Of a DNA stretch of 64,000 bases, positions 53,779 to 62,239 are shown one piece after another (the stretch's first letter is position 1; each line of letters opens with the position of its first letter). Below the pieces are notes generated by a model. It had not been told where the DNA came from, made no database searches, and worked only from the letters and a program-made list of their open reading frames with translations. Source of the DNA: Kineosporia succinea (GTDB lineage: Bacteria > Actinomycetota > Actinomycetes > Actinomycetales > Kineosporiaceae); assembly GCF_030811555.1 (NCBI RefSeq), contig NZ_JAUSQZ010000001.1, positions 682,001-746,000 of the forward strand, written 5' to 3'. The position numbers and the translations under genes are program-made.

Positions 53779-54123
53779 ATGGATGAGACAGAGGTCCGCA
53801 CGCTGGCTCTCGGTTTACCCGAGACGCGCGAGCAGCCCCACTTCACCATGACGTCATTCCGTGTGCGGGGCAGCATCTTCGCCACGATGACACCAGAACG
53901 CGATCAGCTGCACGTGTTCGTCCCCGAGGACGACGTGCACGATGCCGTATCCGAATCCGCCGAGACCTGTGAAGAGCTCTGGTGGGGGCAGAAACTCGAC
54001 GGCGTGAAGGTGACGCTGGAGGGCGCCGATCCCGGCCTGGTCAACACTCTTCTGATCGCGGCCTGGCGGCAGAAGGCCCCGAAGAAGCTCGTGGCCGACT
54101 GGCTGGAGAACACCTCGGCGTAA
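53779..54123 (+). CDS. MmcQ/YjbR-family protein
   Basis: 114 residues. ALGLPETREQPHFTMTSFRV and the C-terminal GLVNTLLIAAWRQKAPKKL match the MmcQ/YjbR fold (YjbR-like, CyaY-like), small proteins of uncertain function, some with DNA-binding or toxin-antitoxin context. No partner is evident; it stands alone. Confidence 0.88.
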   Translation: MDETEVRTLALGLPETREQPHFTMTSFRVRGSIFATMTPERDQLHVFVPEDDVHDAVSESAETCEELWWGQKLDGVKVTLEGADPGLVNTLLIAAWRQKAPKKLVADWLENTSA

Positions 54124-54280
54124 TGGCCCGGTCACGACTTGTTCGTGCCGGTTTGCCCTTACGTCACCACCGCGTCGAACCACGTTCGCACAGAACGAGT
54201 TTCCGGCGCGGCGTCACCCGGATGCGGCCCGTCCCTCTAGACTCAACACAGAGGGCGGCTGCATACGGGGGTTGTGAGCC

Positions 54281-54676
54281 ATGACCGAGAACGACGATGC
54301 CCGACGCTGGGTGTTCGCACGGGGAAGCGCCGGGGTCGACGAGATCCAGGCGGTGGTCGACGAGGTGCTCGAGGAGTCGCTGCGCACGCGGCAGCGGCCA
54401 CCGGTGCCGCGGCAGGCGGGGCCCGAGCCGCAGCAGATGCTCGACCTGACCGAGCTCGAGCCGCGCGTGGTCGATCTCGAGCGCACGATCCGGGTCAGCG
54501 CCAGCGGTCAGGGCAATGCGCCCGACGCCACCGAGATCATCATCGAGATCGGCAAGGGCCTGGCGGTCAAGTTCGCCTGGGAGCTCTGGATCAGCCAGAT
54601 CTGGCCGCGGCTGACCGGCAAGGCCGACGACGCGATCGGCCCGCGCCGCGACGGCCGGCACTCGCGCCGCACGTGA
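54281..54676 (+). CDS. Uncharacterised protein, first gene of HExxxH operon
   Basis: 131 residues from ATG at 54281, GGGGG about nine bases upstream. Acidic N-terminus, then EIQAVVDEVLEESLRTRQRP, a helix, and LDLTELEPRVVDLERTI. The last third has EIIIEIGKGLAVKFAWELWI, an amphipathic beta-helix stretch, and ends in basic residues. Not recognised. Its stop overlaps the next start (GTGA), so it is translationally coupled to the HExxxH protein. Confidence 0.65.
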   Translation: MTENDDARRWVFARGSAGVDEIQAVVDEVLEESLRTRQRPPVPRQAGPEPQQMLDLTELEPRVVDLERTIRVSASGQGNAPDATEIIIEIGKGLAVKFAWELWISQIWPRLTGKADDAIGPRRDGRHSRRT

Positions 54677-55830
54677 CGCCCCCGTCCCGGCGCACGGTGC
54701 GCCGGGTGGACGCGCCCGATCCGGACCGGCTCGTCGAGAGCATCCGGGCGCGCGGTGTCGTGCTCGACCGCTGGCACGACCGGCTCGGTGAGCTGCTCGA
54801 GGTGCGCGGTCAGGACGCCGAGTGCCGGGCGCTGCTCGCCACCCTGCAGTACGCCGCCCGGCCGCCCCGGCACCGGTCGGGCGCCCCGGCCGATCTGCTC
54901 ACCCGGCTGCGCGACGCCCTGAGCCACCAGATCGACCTGATCGTGCGGGCCGCCGCGCTCGACGTCGCGAGCGCGCAGTTCTACCGCGGGCTGCAGGCCG
55001 ACCTGTCCGGCATCTCGCCCGAGGCGCCCGGCGACCCGATCGGGGTGCTGCTGCAACGGGTGGCCGACCAGGTGCACGCGTTCTACGAGCACGCGCTCGG
55101 TGAGCTGCCCGACAGCGCCTGGCCCGCGGTGAGCTGGCAGCTGGCGCCGCTGCGCGACCATCCGCTGCGGGTGAGTCCCGACGCCGATCCGTACACGGCC
55201 GAGGGCTGCACGGTGGTGCTGGCCCCCGACGAGACGCTGGTGAAACTGCGTGCGGTGGCCGGGTATTTCGGTCCCGAGGCCTACCTGTCGCTGCCGCAGA
55301 TCCTCGTGCACGAGTTCTTCGCCCACGTGCCCACGCGTCCGCGCGAGAACCACGACATCGGTGTCTTCACCGAGGGCCTGATGGACTGGGCCGCCCTGGT
55401 GCTGTTCGAGACCACGTTCACCGGCCCGTCCCTGCATCACGGGCAGCACCTGCACGATCTCCGTAAAGACCATCCGGGCCTGGTGCGCAGACGTCACACT
55501 GACGAGGGGGATGTCGCGTTCCCCACCCGGGCGACCGGGCACCTGATGGCGCAGCGGGTCGTGGACTGGTGGGCGGGCCAGAACAGCGGTCTCGACCTGA
55601 CCGGCATCCGGTTGCGGCTGGCCGGGCTGGCCGCCCGGCTGAACGTGTACGACGGGGGTCTGAGCATGGCCGAGAAAGACGTCTTCGTGACCGCCATGAC
55701 TCCCGGCAACCCGGCGATGGCGCAGGCCCTGCGTCATTACCTGCACCATCCCGACGGTCCGCTCGAGCCCCTGCTCGCGGCCGCGGGGGTCAGTCGCACC
55801 GGCGACACCAACTCGAAGGAACCAGCATGA
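54673..55830 (+). CDS. Predicted metallohydrolase with HExxxH motif
   Basis: 385 residues from GTG at 54673. Residues 213-218 read HEFFAH, an HExxxH motif (His213, Glu214, His218). His227 and Glu234/Asp238 in FTEGLMDW follow within 25 residues and could complete a metal site. N-terminal about 130 residues are helical (DALSHQIDLIVRAAALDVA). HExxxH is known from dipeptidyl peptidase III, but the surrounding sequence is not that family as far as I can see, so I call it a metal-dependent hydrolase with low certainty. No signal peptide. It is coupled to genes on both sides (GTGA upstream, ATGA downstream), so the three proteins probably act together. Confidence 0.65.
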   Translation: MTPPSRRTVRRVDAPDPDRLVESIRARGVVLDRWHDRLGELLEVRGQDAECRALLATLQYAARPPRHRSGAPADLLTRLRDALSHQIDLIVRAAALDVASAQFYRGLQADLSGISPEAPGDPIGVLLQRVADQVHAFYEHALGELPDSAWPAVSWQLAPLRDHPLRVSPDADPYTAEGCTVVLAPDETLVKLRAVAGYFGPEAYLSLPQILVHEFFAHVPTRPRENHDIGVFTEGLMDWAALVLFETTFTGPSLHHGQHLHDLRKDHPGLVRRRHTDEGDVAFPTRATGHLMAQRVVDWWAGQNSGLDLTGIRLRLAGLAARLNVYDGGLSMAEKDVFVTAMTPGNPAMAQALRHYLHHPDGPLEPLLAAAGVSRTGDTNSKEPA

Positions 55831-56345
55831 CCACCCATCAGAACAAGCCGTCCGGTCTGGTCGCCACCCCGGCGCCCTCCCCCGGCGCGCCGGACTCCGC
55901 CCCGGTGCGCCGGCCGCGGGGGGCCGGGCGGGGCCGGGCCCCCGACCCCGGGGTGGAGGTGAGGTTCGACCCCCGCCTGGAGCTGGCCGAGCACCTGCTG
56001 CGCCGCAGTCTCGAGGAGGAGCGGGCCGACCGGCCGTCACTGCTCAGGCAGGTGCGTAACCTGCTCGTCGACGCCCGCAACGACGCCACGCCGGCCTGCC
56101 CGGGCGTCCCGGCCCCCCGTCCGGGCGAGCCCGCCGTCGTGGCCGGGCCGGCTCTGCTGGACCTCGACGAGCAGCTGCTGCACCTGGCCGACGACCAGGC
56201 GACCCACCGGGCCCGCCGCATCATGCACGCCCGTCAGCTGCTGCACGACGTGCGGGTGGAGTCCGAGCGCACCCGCTGGCACGACGAGTCCCGGCTACGG
56301 CTGCTGGGCGAGATCCTCAACCGTCTGGAACACGCCCCGGTCTGA
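55827..56345 (+). CDS. Uncharacterised helical protein, third gene of HExxxH operon
   Basis: 172 residues from ATG at 55827 (ATGA overlap). About 45 N-terminal residues are Pro/Ala/Gly/Arg-rich and disordered; the rest is helical with two blocks, RFDPRLELAEHLLRRSLEEE and HARQLLHDVRVESERTRW. Not recognised. Its 3' end overlaps the 3' end of the convergent diguanylate cyclase gene by 51 bases. Confidence 0.6.
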   Translation: MTTHQNKPSGLVATPAPSPGAPDSAPVRRPRGAGRGRAPDPGVEVRFDPRLELAEHLLRRSLEEERADRPSLLRQVRNLLVDARNDATPACPGVPAPRPGEPAVVAGPALLDLDEQLLHLADDQATHRARRIMHARQLLHDVRVESERTRWHDESRLRLLGEILNRLEHAPV

Positions 56346-57437
56346 GTCGTCGAGCACGATCACCCGGCGGCGATCGCCCTCGCGACAGCGCTTGTCCCGG
56401 TACATGGCCCGGTCGGCGTCGCGCATCAGGGTGTCCACCGCGGTGGGCTGCTCGGCCCAGGCCAGGCCCACGCTCACCCCGATCCGCACCGGGATCCCGG
56501 GCTCGTCCAGGCGGAACTCCTCGCCCAGCGAATCCTGCACGGCCCGCGCCCGCGCGACCGCGGCCGCGGGTGAGGGCATCTCGCGCAGCACGGCCACGAA
56601 CTCGTCGCCGCCCATCCGGGCCAGCACCGCGTCCGGGCCCAGCGCCCCGGCGAAACGGGCTGCGGCACAGGCCAGCAGCTCGTCACCGACGCCGTGCCCG
56701 TGCGAGTCGTTGACGGCCTTGAAACCGTCGAGGTCGAGGAACATCAGGGCGACGCCGCGCCCGGGCCGGGCCTGGGCGCTCGCCGCGCGGGCCACCGGTT
56801 CCAGGCCGCGGCGGCTGAGCAGACCGGTGAGCGAGTCGTGGGCGGCGGCGTGCTGCAGCTCCTCGTGCCGCCGCCGCTGTTCCTGCACCAGCGCCGCGCG
56901 GGTCGAGGCGGAGCGCCGGGCCAGGGCCACGCCGCGCACCAGCACGACCCCGCCGACCGTCACCAGCACCACGGCCAGATGGTCGCTGGGCACCGGGCCG
57001 ATGACGCTCGAGACCCAGCCGTGGTGCACGGCGACCTGGGAGGCCGCCGTGCCCAGGAACATCGCGGCCAGGCCGGTCAGGGCGGTGCGGGTGGACGCGT
57101 CGCGCTGCGCCACCTCCATCGCCAGGGCCCCGATCACGACCGGGTAGATGCTCGGCAGCTCGGTGGTGGTCATCGCGATCCAGACCGCGGCCGAGGTCAG
57201 CACCAGGCTCGGGGCGTGCGAGCGCCCGGGGCGGGCCAGACGGTCCTGCACCGGCGCGGTGTAGAGCACGAAGCAGGCGCCCCAGGCGAGCAGCAGCGCC
57301 GGGAGCGGGCTCTGGTGCAGGTCGAGGGTGCGCAGCGCGGCCCAGGCGGCGAGGGTGACGGCCAGCTCGGCCGCCACGACGAGCGCGGCCCGGCGCACGG
57401 AGTCCGGCACGACCGTCATCGGCTGGTTGAGGAGCAT
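56295..57437 (-). CDS. Membrane diguanylate cyclase (GGDEF)
   Basis: 380 residues. Five or six hydrophobic helices fill about residues 15-185, then a GGDEF domain (about 200-365) has DSLTGLLSRRGLE, LDLDGFKAVNDSHGHGVGDE and the intact RMGGDEF, so c-di-GMP synthesis is likely. The position of the RxxD inhibitory site reads LGPD, so product inhibition is probably lost. The signal sensed by the membrane part is unknown. It overlaps the HExxxH operon by 51 bases at the 3' ends. Confidence 0.9.
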   Translation of the reverse strand: MLLNQPMTVVPDSVRRAALVVAAELAVTLAAWAALRTLDLHQSPLPALLLAWGACFVLYTAPVQDRLARPGRSHAPSLVLTSAAVWIAMTTTELPSIYPVVIGALAMEVAQRDASTRTALTGLAAMFLGTAASQVAVHHGWVSSVIGPVPSDHLAVVLVTVGGVVLVRGVALARRSASTRAALVQEQRRRHEELQHAAAHDSLTGLLSRRGLEPVARAASAQARPGRGVALMFLDLDGFKAVNDSHGHGVGDELLACAAARFAGALGPDAVLARMGGDEFVAVLREMPSPAAAVARARAVQDSLGEEFRLDEPGIPVRIGVSVGLAWAEQPTAVDTLMRDADRAMYRDKRCREGDRRRVIVLDDSDRGVFQTVEDLAQQP

Positions 57438-57567
57438 GACCCTTCCAGGACTGGGTGATAACGCCTAAGTATTGGCGCAGTCACCGAGCGTCCTGACGTA
57501 AACCACCCATTTGGCCCAACCCAAACGGCCGGAACGGACAGTCTTCGCGCTCCGGACCCCGGTCAAT

Positions 57568-58506
57568 CTAGGGAATCAGGACGATCTTTCCGCGGGTGTG
57601 CCGCCGTTCGAGGTCGCGGAAGGCGTCGGCCACCTTCTCGAGCGGGTAGGTCGCGGCGACGAGCAGGTTCAGGTCGCGCGTGGCCACCCGGTCGGCGACG
57701 TCGGCGAGCACCTCCTGGCTGGTGGCCCCGGCCGAGCCCTCGGCCTTCACCCCGAGCCGGGCCGCCGCCTCGAACGAGATCACCGTCTCGATGCGGTGCC
57801 GCGGGATGCCCAGCTCCACGGCCAGTTCCACGTACTCGGGGCCGAACAGGTCGATGAACGCGTCGATGCCGTCGGCGCCCGCGGCCTCGCGCAGCCGCCC
57901 GGCCAGTCCGTCGCCGTACTCGACGAGGACCACGCCCAGCCCTTCCAGCCACTCGCGGTTGGCCTGCGAGGCGATGCCGAGCACCCGCACACCCCGGGCG
58001 CGCAGCATCTGCACGACCAGGCTGCCGACTCCCCCGGCAGCGGCCGAGACGGCGACGGTGTCACCGGCGATGGGCGTGACCGCGCGCACGGCGGCGTAGG
58101 CGGTGACCCCCGCGACGTACAGCGCCCCGGCCTCTTCCCAGCCCAGCGCGGCCGGTTTCGGGATCAGCTGCCCCGCGGGCACGACCACGTGCGAGGCCTG
58201 GCTGGAGCGGGCCCCCGACCAGCCGAGCACCTCCTCGCCGACCTGGGGGTCTTCCACCCCGTCGCCGACCGCGAGCACCACACCGGCCAGGTCGCTGCCC
58301 TGGCCGGACGGGAAGGTGGCGGGGAAGAGGTCTTTCGTCGCCCCGCTGCGGATGGCGATCTCGCCCGGGTTGATGCCCGCGGCCCGGACCTCGACGAGCA
58401 CCTCGCCCGGCCCGGGGGCGGTCAGGGGCAGCTCCTCGACGTTCAGGACGCCGGCGTCGCCGTACTCATGGAACCGGACAGCCCGGTAGGTCTGCGGAAT
58501 GGCCAC
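57568..58506 (-). CDS. NADP-dependent MDR oxidoreductase (zinc-free)
   Basis: 312 residues from GTG at 58506, with AGGAG six bases upstream. RAVRFHEYGDAGVLNVEELP begins the GroES-like fold and VSAAAGGVGSLVVQMLRARG is the nucleotide-binding loop. No zinc ligands. Similar in architecture to the enzyme at 36266 and of the quinone oxidoreductase type. No regulator gene adjoins it. Confidence 0.88.
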   Translation of the reverse strand: MAIPQTYRAVRFHEYGDAGVLNVEELPLTAPGPGEVLVEVRAAGINPGEIAIRSGATKDLFPATFPSGQGSDLAGVVLAVGDGVEDPQVGEEVLGWSGARSSQASHVVVPAGQLIPKPAALGWEEAGALYVAGVTAYAAVRAVTPIAGDTVAVSAAAGGVGSLVVQMLRARGVRVLGIASQANREWLEGLGVVLVEYGDGLAGRLREAAGADGIDAFIDLFGPEYVELAVELGIPRHRIETVISFEAAARLGVKAEGSAGATSQEVLADVADRVATRDLNLLVAATYPLEKVADAFRDLERRHTRGKIVLIP

Positions 58507-58587
58507 GTGTCGCTCCTCGTTCGCGTCGGCGCTGCGCAACCACGCCGCAACCCTTTCGGCCCGGGGGATATTCCGGTGGGTGCGACA

Positions 58588-58735
58588 GACCCCGCCCACC
58601 CGGGCACGCCCCCGGCCGGTGGAAGGTTGTCATGGGAGCAGCGCCCGTTCCGGGGATCCGGGAACGGCGTGTGGCCGGTCCCCGCCCACCCGGGGCACGC
58701 ACCCGGCCTGCTGAGGGTTGTCACGGGGGCGGTGC
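58588..58735. repeat. Imperfect ~50-bp direct repeat upstream of the oxidoreductase
   Basis: CCCCGCCCACCCGG begins two approximately 50-base segments at about 58589 and 58680, each continuing with GCACGC, CCCGGCC and GGTTGTCA. The segment between contains a hairpin (58645-58667). Both copies lie in the 252-base gap between the oxidoreductase start and the cardiolipin synthase-like stop. Confidence 0.6.
58645..58667 (-). terminator. Hairpin downstream of the cardiolipin synthase-like gene
   Basis: CCGTTCC (58645-58651) and GGAACGG (58661-58667) with a 9-base loop. It is about 90 bases after the leftward stop at 58759. Moderate stem, no T run. Confidence 0.4.
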
Positions 58736-58758
58736 GGAACCAGCGCGCCGGCCGCGCC

Positions 58759-60240
58759 TCACATCAGGGCGGCCGTCAGCCGGCAGACGTTGTCCACGTA
58801 GCGGCGCCGCCAGGGTTCCTGGAGCCACTCCTCGAGCGTCAGCTCCCGCGAGACGGCGCGGTACTGCTCGTCGTTCGCCTGCAGCTTCGACACCAGGTCG
58901 CCGCCGAAGCCGAGCAGCATCACCTCGTAGGTCAGGGTGAACGAGCGGAAGTCCATGTTCGACGAGCCGATCACCGCGACCTCGTCGTCGACCGTCAGGT
59001 ACTTGGCGTGCAGTACCGCGGGGGCCGGGTAGAGGTAGATGTGCACCCCGGCCTCGAGCAGCGTCCGGTAGTAGGAGCGCTGGGCGTGCCCGACGAGGAA
59101 CTGGTCGGCCTGCTCCCCCACGAACAGCTCCACCCGCACCCCGCGGTAGGAGGCGGTGGTGATGGCGGCCAGCAGCGATTCGTCGGGCACGAAGTACGGG
59201 CTGGTGATCGCGATCTTCTCGTGCGCCATGTGGATGAGCGACACGAACAGCCGCAGGTTCGGCTCGGTCGGGAACCCCGGCCCGGACGGCACGATCTGCA
59301 GCGCGTTCTCGCCCGGGTCGACCGGGTCCTGCACCGGGCGCCGGGCCTGCACCAGTTCGCCGGTCTCGATGAACCAGTCGGTCGCGAACACCGCCTCGAC
59401 GGCCGCGACCACCTCACCGCTGACCTCCAGCGAGAGGTCGTGCCACTTGCGGCCGATCCGGGCGTTGTTCGCACTGCCGTAGTGCGGGTCGATCAGGTTG
59501 TGCGACCCGACGAAGGCGACCTCACCGTCCACCATCAGCAGTTTGCGGTGGTTGCGCAGATCGGGACGGCGCCAGCGGCCCTCGAGCGGATTGATCGGCA
59601 TCATCAGGTGCCAGTCGATCCCGGCCTCGGTCAGACGCCGGCGGAACCCCTTCCAGTCCGGGTACTTCCGGGAGCCCAGGTGGTCCATCAGCAGCCGCAC
59701 GGTGACGCCGCGGGCCACCGCCTTCTGCAGCGCCGAGAAGAACACGTCGGTCGTGTCGTCCCAGGCCATGATGTAGAACTCGACGTTCACGTAGCGCTCG
59801 GCGCGGTCCACGGCGGCCGCCATCGCGGCGTACGTCTCGGCCGCGTCGTCGTGCAGTCCCCGCACCCGGCCGTCCACGCAGGGCATGCCGGTGAGCTGCC
59901 GGTTCTGGTGCAGCAGGCCGGTCAGCGCGGGCGAGGGACTCACCCCCTCGGGGACCAGCGGCAGGTGGGCCGAGCGCCCGGCCAGGATGTGGTTGGCCTG
60001 CGCCTGGATGCGGTAGCGCCGCCCGTGCACGTACGGACTGCCGATCAGCCAGTACAGCGGCAGCCCGACGACCGGCAGGAACAGGATGAGCAGGAGCCAC
60101 GCGGACGACGAGGCGGGCCGCCGGTTCTCCGGCACCGTGCCGACCGCGAAGAACTTGATGACGTACTCACCGACCAGGTAGGTGGTCGTCAGCACCTGTT
60201 CCCAGCCCATGGGGGCGAAGCCTAGGGGCAGGTCGATCAT
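58759..60240 (-). CDS. Cardiolipin synthase-like phospholipase D family protein
   Basis: 493 residues from ATG at 60240 (ATG at 60210 is possible; neither has a strong ribosome binding site). Two hydrophobic helices in the first 60 residues are followed by two PLD domains, with HKD motifs NHRKLLMVDG (His231) and LHAKYLTVDD (His411), each followed by VGSHN or IGSSN. This is the ClsA-type arrangement for making cardiolipin from two phosphatidylglycerols. Confidence 0.9.
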   Translation of the reverse strand: MIDLPLGFAPMGWEQVLTTTYLVGEYVIKFFAVGTVPENRRPASSSAWLLLILFLPVVGLPLYWLIGSPYVHGRRYRIQAQANHILAGRSAHLPLVPEGVSPSPALTGLLHQNRQLTGMPCVDGRVRGLHDDAAETYAAMAAAVDRAERYVNVEFYIMAWDDTTDVFFSALQKAVARGVTVRLLMDHLGSRKYPDWKGFRRRLTEAGIDWHLMMPINPLEGRWRRPDLRNHRKLLMVDGEVAFVGSHNLIDPHYGSANNARIGRKWHDLSLEVSGEVVAAVEAVFATDWFIETGELVQARRPVQDPVDPGENALQIVPSGPGFPTEPNLRLFVSLIHMAHEKIAITSPYFVPDESLLAAITTASYRGVRVELFVGEQADQFLVGHAQRSYYRTLLEAGVHIYLYPAPAVLHAKYLTVDDEVAVIGSSNMDFRSFTLTYEVMLLGFGGDLVSKLQANDEQYRAVSRELTLEEWLQEPWRRRYVDNVCRLTAALM

Positions 60241-60320
60241 GGGGACCGGAGTCCGCGGAATCTGGATCGCCAGGGCGAATAGCGCATGATCACGATGAAA
60301 GTATGGCGTGACCTCCTCTC

Positions 60321-61259
60321 TCAGAACGCAGTGGGCTCGAATCCCTCGGGCGACTCGGTGCTCCCCACGGCCCACAGGCCCACCGTGAGGGCGAACGCGT
60401 CCTCCAGGAGGGCCGCCTGCCAGTCCGGCATCCGGGCCCCGGCCCACTCCCGCCATGCGTGCCCACCCCAGGTACCGGCAACGGCACCGACGGACGCGCC
60501 GATCACCGGCAGGACGACGTTGCGGTTACGCCGGTGGGCCAGGGTGACCGCTCCGGTCACCGCCGCACCGATGCGCGACGCGGCGACCGGACCCCGGGTC
60601 CGGTCCGGGGCGCCGGGCAGCTTGTCCCCCACCAGCTCACCGGCCGTGGTGGCCAGGGCGATCACCTTCGACGCCCGCGACCCGGCGCCCCGCAGCGTGG
60701 GCGCCGCCAGTCCCAACGAACTGCGGCAGCCACTCGCGACCCCCAGGGCGACCGACCGGAGAACGAGAGCCACCCCGGCGGGCTCCACGTCGTCCTCCAT
60801 GGTGCGGGTGGCCCGCAGAACCGCCGCGACCGCGATGCCGTAGCCCAGGTGGGGCACCGCGTCGGCGATCCAGTCGCGGGCCGTCCACGACCGGGGCGTG
60901 GTCAGGCCGAGCAGCGCTGTCGGCCCCTCGGTGGCGACGAGGGCTCCCGCCCCGATCGCCACCGCCTCGACCGGAGCCGGCAGGCGCACCCCGGCCGAGC
61001 GCGCGACGGACGCGGCCACCCCGACGGCGAGGCCGCCGGCCGTGCCGGCGAGGGCGCCGAGCGCACTCACCCGGTTGGAGCGCTCATGGCGTGACCCCGG
61101 CACCGGCAGGTCGAGCGAATCCGAAAGTCGTTCGACGGCACGGGCCGGGAGGGCACTGGCGTCCCGGCCGCGCACGGCCATGTCGGCATGAGTGATGGCG
61201 TTCAGCACGGCGGTGCCGGCCGCTCCGGCCAGCAGGCCGCGGCTCACGATGGAGGTCAT
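60321..61259 (-). CDS. Uncharacterised multi-helix membrane protein (DUF4126-like)
   Basis: 312 residues from ATG at 61259 with GGTGAG upstream. Gly/Ala-rich hydrophobic stretches (LAGAAGTAVLNAITHADMAV, ALAGTAGGLAVGVAASVARS, VTLAHRRNRNVVLPVIGASV) suggest five to seven membrane segments, and SVALGVASGCRSSLGLAAPT resembles the DUF4126 signature. Function unknown. It ends SPEGFEPTAF, whose coding region looks like the T-arm of a tRNA on the other strand; no tRNA can be built from it. Confidence 0.6.
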   Translation of the reverse strand: MTSIVSRGLLAGAAGTAVLNAITHADMAVRGRDASALPARAVERLSDSLDLPVPGSRHERSNRVSALGALAGTAGGLAVGVAASVARSAGVRLPAPVEAVAIGAGALVATEGPTALLGLTTPRSWTARDWIADAVPHLGYGIAVAAVLRATRTMEDDVEPAGVALVLRSVALGVASGCRSSLGLAAPTLRGAGSRASKVIALATTAGELVGDKLPGAPDRTRGPVAASRIGAAVTGAVTLAHRRNRNVVLPVIGASVGAVAGTWGGHAWREWAGARMPDWQAALLEDAFALTVGLWAVGSTESPEGFEPTAF

Positions 61260-61486
61260 GCACTCACCGTCACGTTCCGAAACACGCTCGGCAAGCCGAA
61301 ACCCACCCGACACGGTGCCGTGATCATGCAGGCCACAACGCACTTGCCATTCCGGGGCCGTTCATCTCGTGCCCGCGTGCCGGTGTCGCGAGTTCTGACA
61401 GAATGCACGGACCTGGTTCATCCGCTCGGGTGACGGCACCGGCCCGGCGAGACGGTCCGGCCAGGCAGCACGGGGAGTCGCTGATC

Positions 61487-62239
61487 ATGCCCGGTATCCG
61501 AAGTACCTACGAGACAGACCTTCTCCGGGTCGACGACATCCTCCTGCAGATGTGCGACCTGGCCGACAGCACGATGCGAGACGCCACCACGGCCCTCGTC
61601 GAACGTGACGTGTCGCTGGCCGAGCAGGTCATCGACCGCGACCGGCACCTCGACATGCTGCACCAGGGCCTCGAGAACCGCCTGCTGCGCGTCATCGCCC
61701 GCTGGTCGCCCGTGGCGCGAGACCTGCGCACCCTGCTCGCGGCGCTGCGGGTGGGCGCCGACCTGGCCCGGATGGGCGGGCTGTCACGGCACGTCGCCGA
61801 GCTGGCCCGGCGCCGCTACCCCCGCTGCGCGGCCCCGGGCGCCTCGCACGTGCTGGTGCTGTCGATGGGCCAGGTCGGCGGGCGGCTCGCCACCATGACC
61901 CGTGACCTGCTCGAGGCCCGTGACCTGCGGCTGGTCCGGCAGGTGGCGGCGCTCGACGACCAGATGGACAGCCTGCACCGAAAACTGCTGGCCACGCTGA
62001 TCGCCCCGGACTGGCCGCACGGGGTGGAGCCGGCCGTCGACCTGACCCTGGTGGGCCGCTTCTACGAACGCTACGGCGACCACACCGTCACGATCGCCCA
62101 CCAGGTGCACTTCATCGAGACCGGCGCCCTGCCCGAGCCGCGTCCCCGGGAGGCGATCGACGTGCGGGTGCCGACCACCACGTCCACCATCAGCTCACCA
62201 GTCGTGCACCGTGCCGTCCGCCAGCCGGTTGAACGGTAG
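61487..62239 (+). CDS. phoU: PhoU-family phosphate regulatory protein
   Basis: 250 residues from ATG at 61487 with GGGAG nine bases upstream. Two PhoU repeats: [20 protein letters not shown] and, in the second half, [19 protein letters not shown]. PhoU dampens the PhoR/PhoP response and binds metal clusters. It is not next to pst or phoRP genes, so it may be an orphan copy; a link with the Pit transporter at 42937 is possible but not shown. It overlaps the convergent mannonate dehydratase-like gene by 45 bases. Confidence 0.9.
   Translation: MPGIRSTYETDLLRVDDILLQMCDLADSTMRDATTALVERDVSLAEQVIDRDRHLDMLHQGLENRLLRVIARWSPVARDLRTLLAALRVGADLARMGGLSRHVAELARRRYPRCAAPGASHVLVLSMGQVGGRLATMTRDLLEARDLRLVRQVAALDDQMDSLHRKLLATLIAPDWPHGVEPAVDLTLVGRFYERYGDHTVTIAHQVHFIETGALPEPRPREAIDVRVPTTTSTISSPVVHRAVRQPVER

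Noticed and set aside
57511-60225. Long rightward open frame opposite oxidoreductase and cardiolipin synthase
   Set aside because: Shadow frame; the leftward genes have HKD and MDR motifs.
60325-60350. T-arm-like sequence GGGCTCGAATCCC suggesting a tRNA
   Set aside because: No matching acceptor stem, D-arm or anticodon arm can be drawn around it; it lies inside the 3' end of a leftward coding gene.
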